DNA of 5,866 bases from JAGNNV01 sp031412915 (GTDB lineage Bacteria; Acidobacteriota; Vicinamibacteria; Fen-336; JAGNNV01): contig JANODX010000269.1 in NCBI GenBank assembly GCA_031412915.1, positions 1 to 5,866 of the forward strand, in the 5' to 3' direction. The notes below the pieces were generated by a model. It was not told the origin of the DNA. It made no database searches and was given only the letters and a program-made list of their open reading frames with translations. Shown here piece after piece: positions 5,575-5,866 of the stretch. Made by a program: the position numbers and the translations under genes. Positions within the stretch are counted from its first letter, which is position 1; each line of letters opens with the position of its first letter.

Positions 5575-5866
5575 CCCCAATTCGCGGGTCAGGTTCTTCG
5601 CGCGGTCCTGAGCGACAGAGTGATCACCGAAGAAGAAGTTCAGGACCTTCGGAGAGTCGCCGTACTTCTTCGCGAAACGGTTCCACAGGCCCGGTCCCTT
5701 GCCCACGGCGAATCCCCCTTTGTTGGCGTACCGCAGTCCCACGCGATCGGCCTGGTCTTCGTGGGAGCGACCGTACCCGCTGGTCCAGGCGCTGGCGCCC
5801 AGGAGCGCGGCAACTTGTAACACCGCGCGCTTGTTCTTGTCCTTGACCGTCTCCTCGGCCACGGCG
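5557..5866 (-). CDS. M48 family zinc metallopeptidase, C-terminal part (cut by window edge)
   Basis: The reading frame is open to the right edge, so this is the last 102 or so residues of a longer protein. An in-frame GTG at 5862-5860 is an internal Val, not a start. The sequence matches the end of secreted or membrane M48 (Ste24/HtpX-like) peptidases. SHEDQADRVGLRYA (5766-5725) carries the E-x-x-x-D element, whose Glu (codon 5760-5758) is the expected third zinc ligand. GPGLWNRFAKKYGD and FFFGDHS, the typical C-terminal block, follow, ending GLNYRR. The HEXXH motif would lie beyond the window. The segment AVLQVAALLGASAW before the ligand is hydrophobic and may be the membrane-adjacent helix of the family. 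Such enzymes degrade or process misfolded envelope proteins. It converges on the LCAT-like gene with a 3-base gap. Confidence 0.78.
   Translation of the reverse strand, partial: AVAEETVKDKNKRAVLQVAALLGASAWTSGYGRSHEDQADRVGLRYANKGGFAVGKGPGLWNRFAKKYGDSPKVLNFFFGDHSVAQDRAKNLTRELGLNYRR

Noticed and set aside
5557..5862. Treating the minus-strand M48 fragment as a complete 101-residue gene starting at GTG 5862
   Set aside because: The frame remains open to the window edge, the family is much longer, and the HEXXH motif that must precede this region is absent, so this is a partial gene.

Overview
The window is a compact, gene-dense stretch of high-GC bacterial DNA (roughly two thirds G+C by eye). 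It holds five genes: four complete on the plus strand, and a fifth on the minus strand that runs off the right edge. The mix is a secreted glutamate-carboxypeptidase-II-like M28 peptidase, a YHYH protein, an SCO copper chaperone, an LCAT-like hydrolase and an M48 peptidase of the 'GPGLWNRFAKKYG' type. It resembles what is found in Acidobacteriota, Myxococcota/Desulfobacterota-like lineages or candidate phyla such as Eisenbacteria. I cannot place the organism more precisely. I see no mobile element, CRISPR array, rRNA or tRNA.

Layout. Positions 1-61 are a short leader with a possible -10 box and a good Shine-Dalgarno. Positions 62-2236 encode an exported M28 peptidase with a PA domain, a catalytic domain and a transferrin-receptor-like dimerisation domain. 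All metal ligands are present with spacing identical to human GCPII. An 84-base gap with only weak dyad symmetry follows. Positions 2321-4137 are a tight cassette: a YHYH-domain putative lipoprotein, a small exported MORN_2-repeat protein (2-base gap) and an SCO1/SenC protein (0-base gap). A 63-base gap contains a possible promoter directly at the start codon of an LCAT-family alpha/beta hydrolase (4201-5553). Three bases beyond its stop codon begins, on the opposite strand, the C-terminal end of an M48-family metallopeptidase (5557-5866).

How the genes work together. All four complete proteins carry an N-terminal export signal or hydrophobic anchor, so the region serves the cell envelope or periplasm. 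The YHYH-MORN-SCO cassette is the most interesting unit. SCO proteins bind copper and help assemble the CuA site of cytochrome oxidase, and the YHYH protein has two Tyr-His-Tyr-His motifs that look suited to metal binding. The tight spacing suggests the three are made together. A shared role in copper handling is my inference and is not shown by the sequence. The peptidase, the lipase-like enzyme and the M48 protein look like independent neighbours.

Nothing in the window is unambiguously a new defence or mobile system. The best leads are the YHYH-MORN-SCO cassette, the altered substrate pocket of the GCPII homologue, and the promoter placed against the start codon of the LCAT-like gene.
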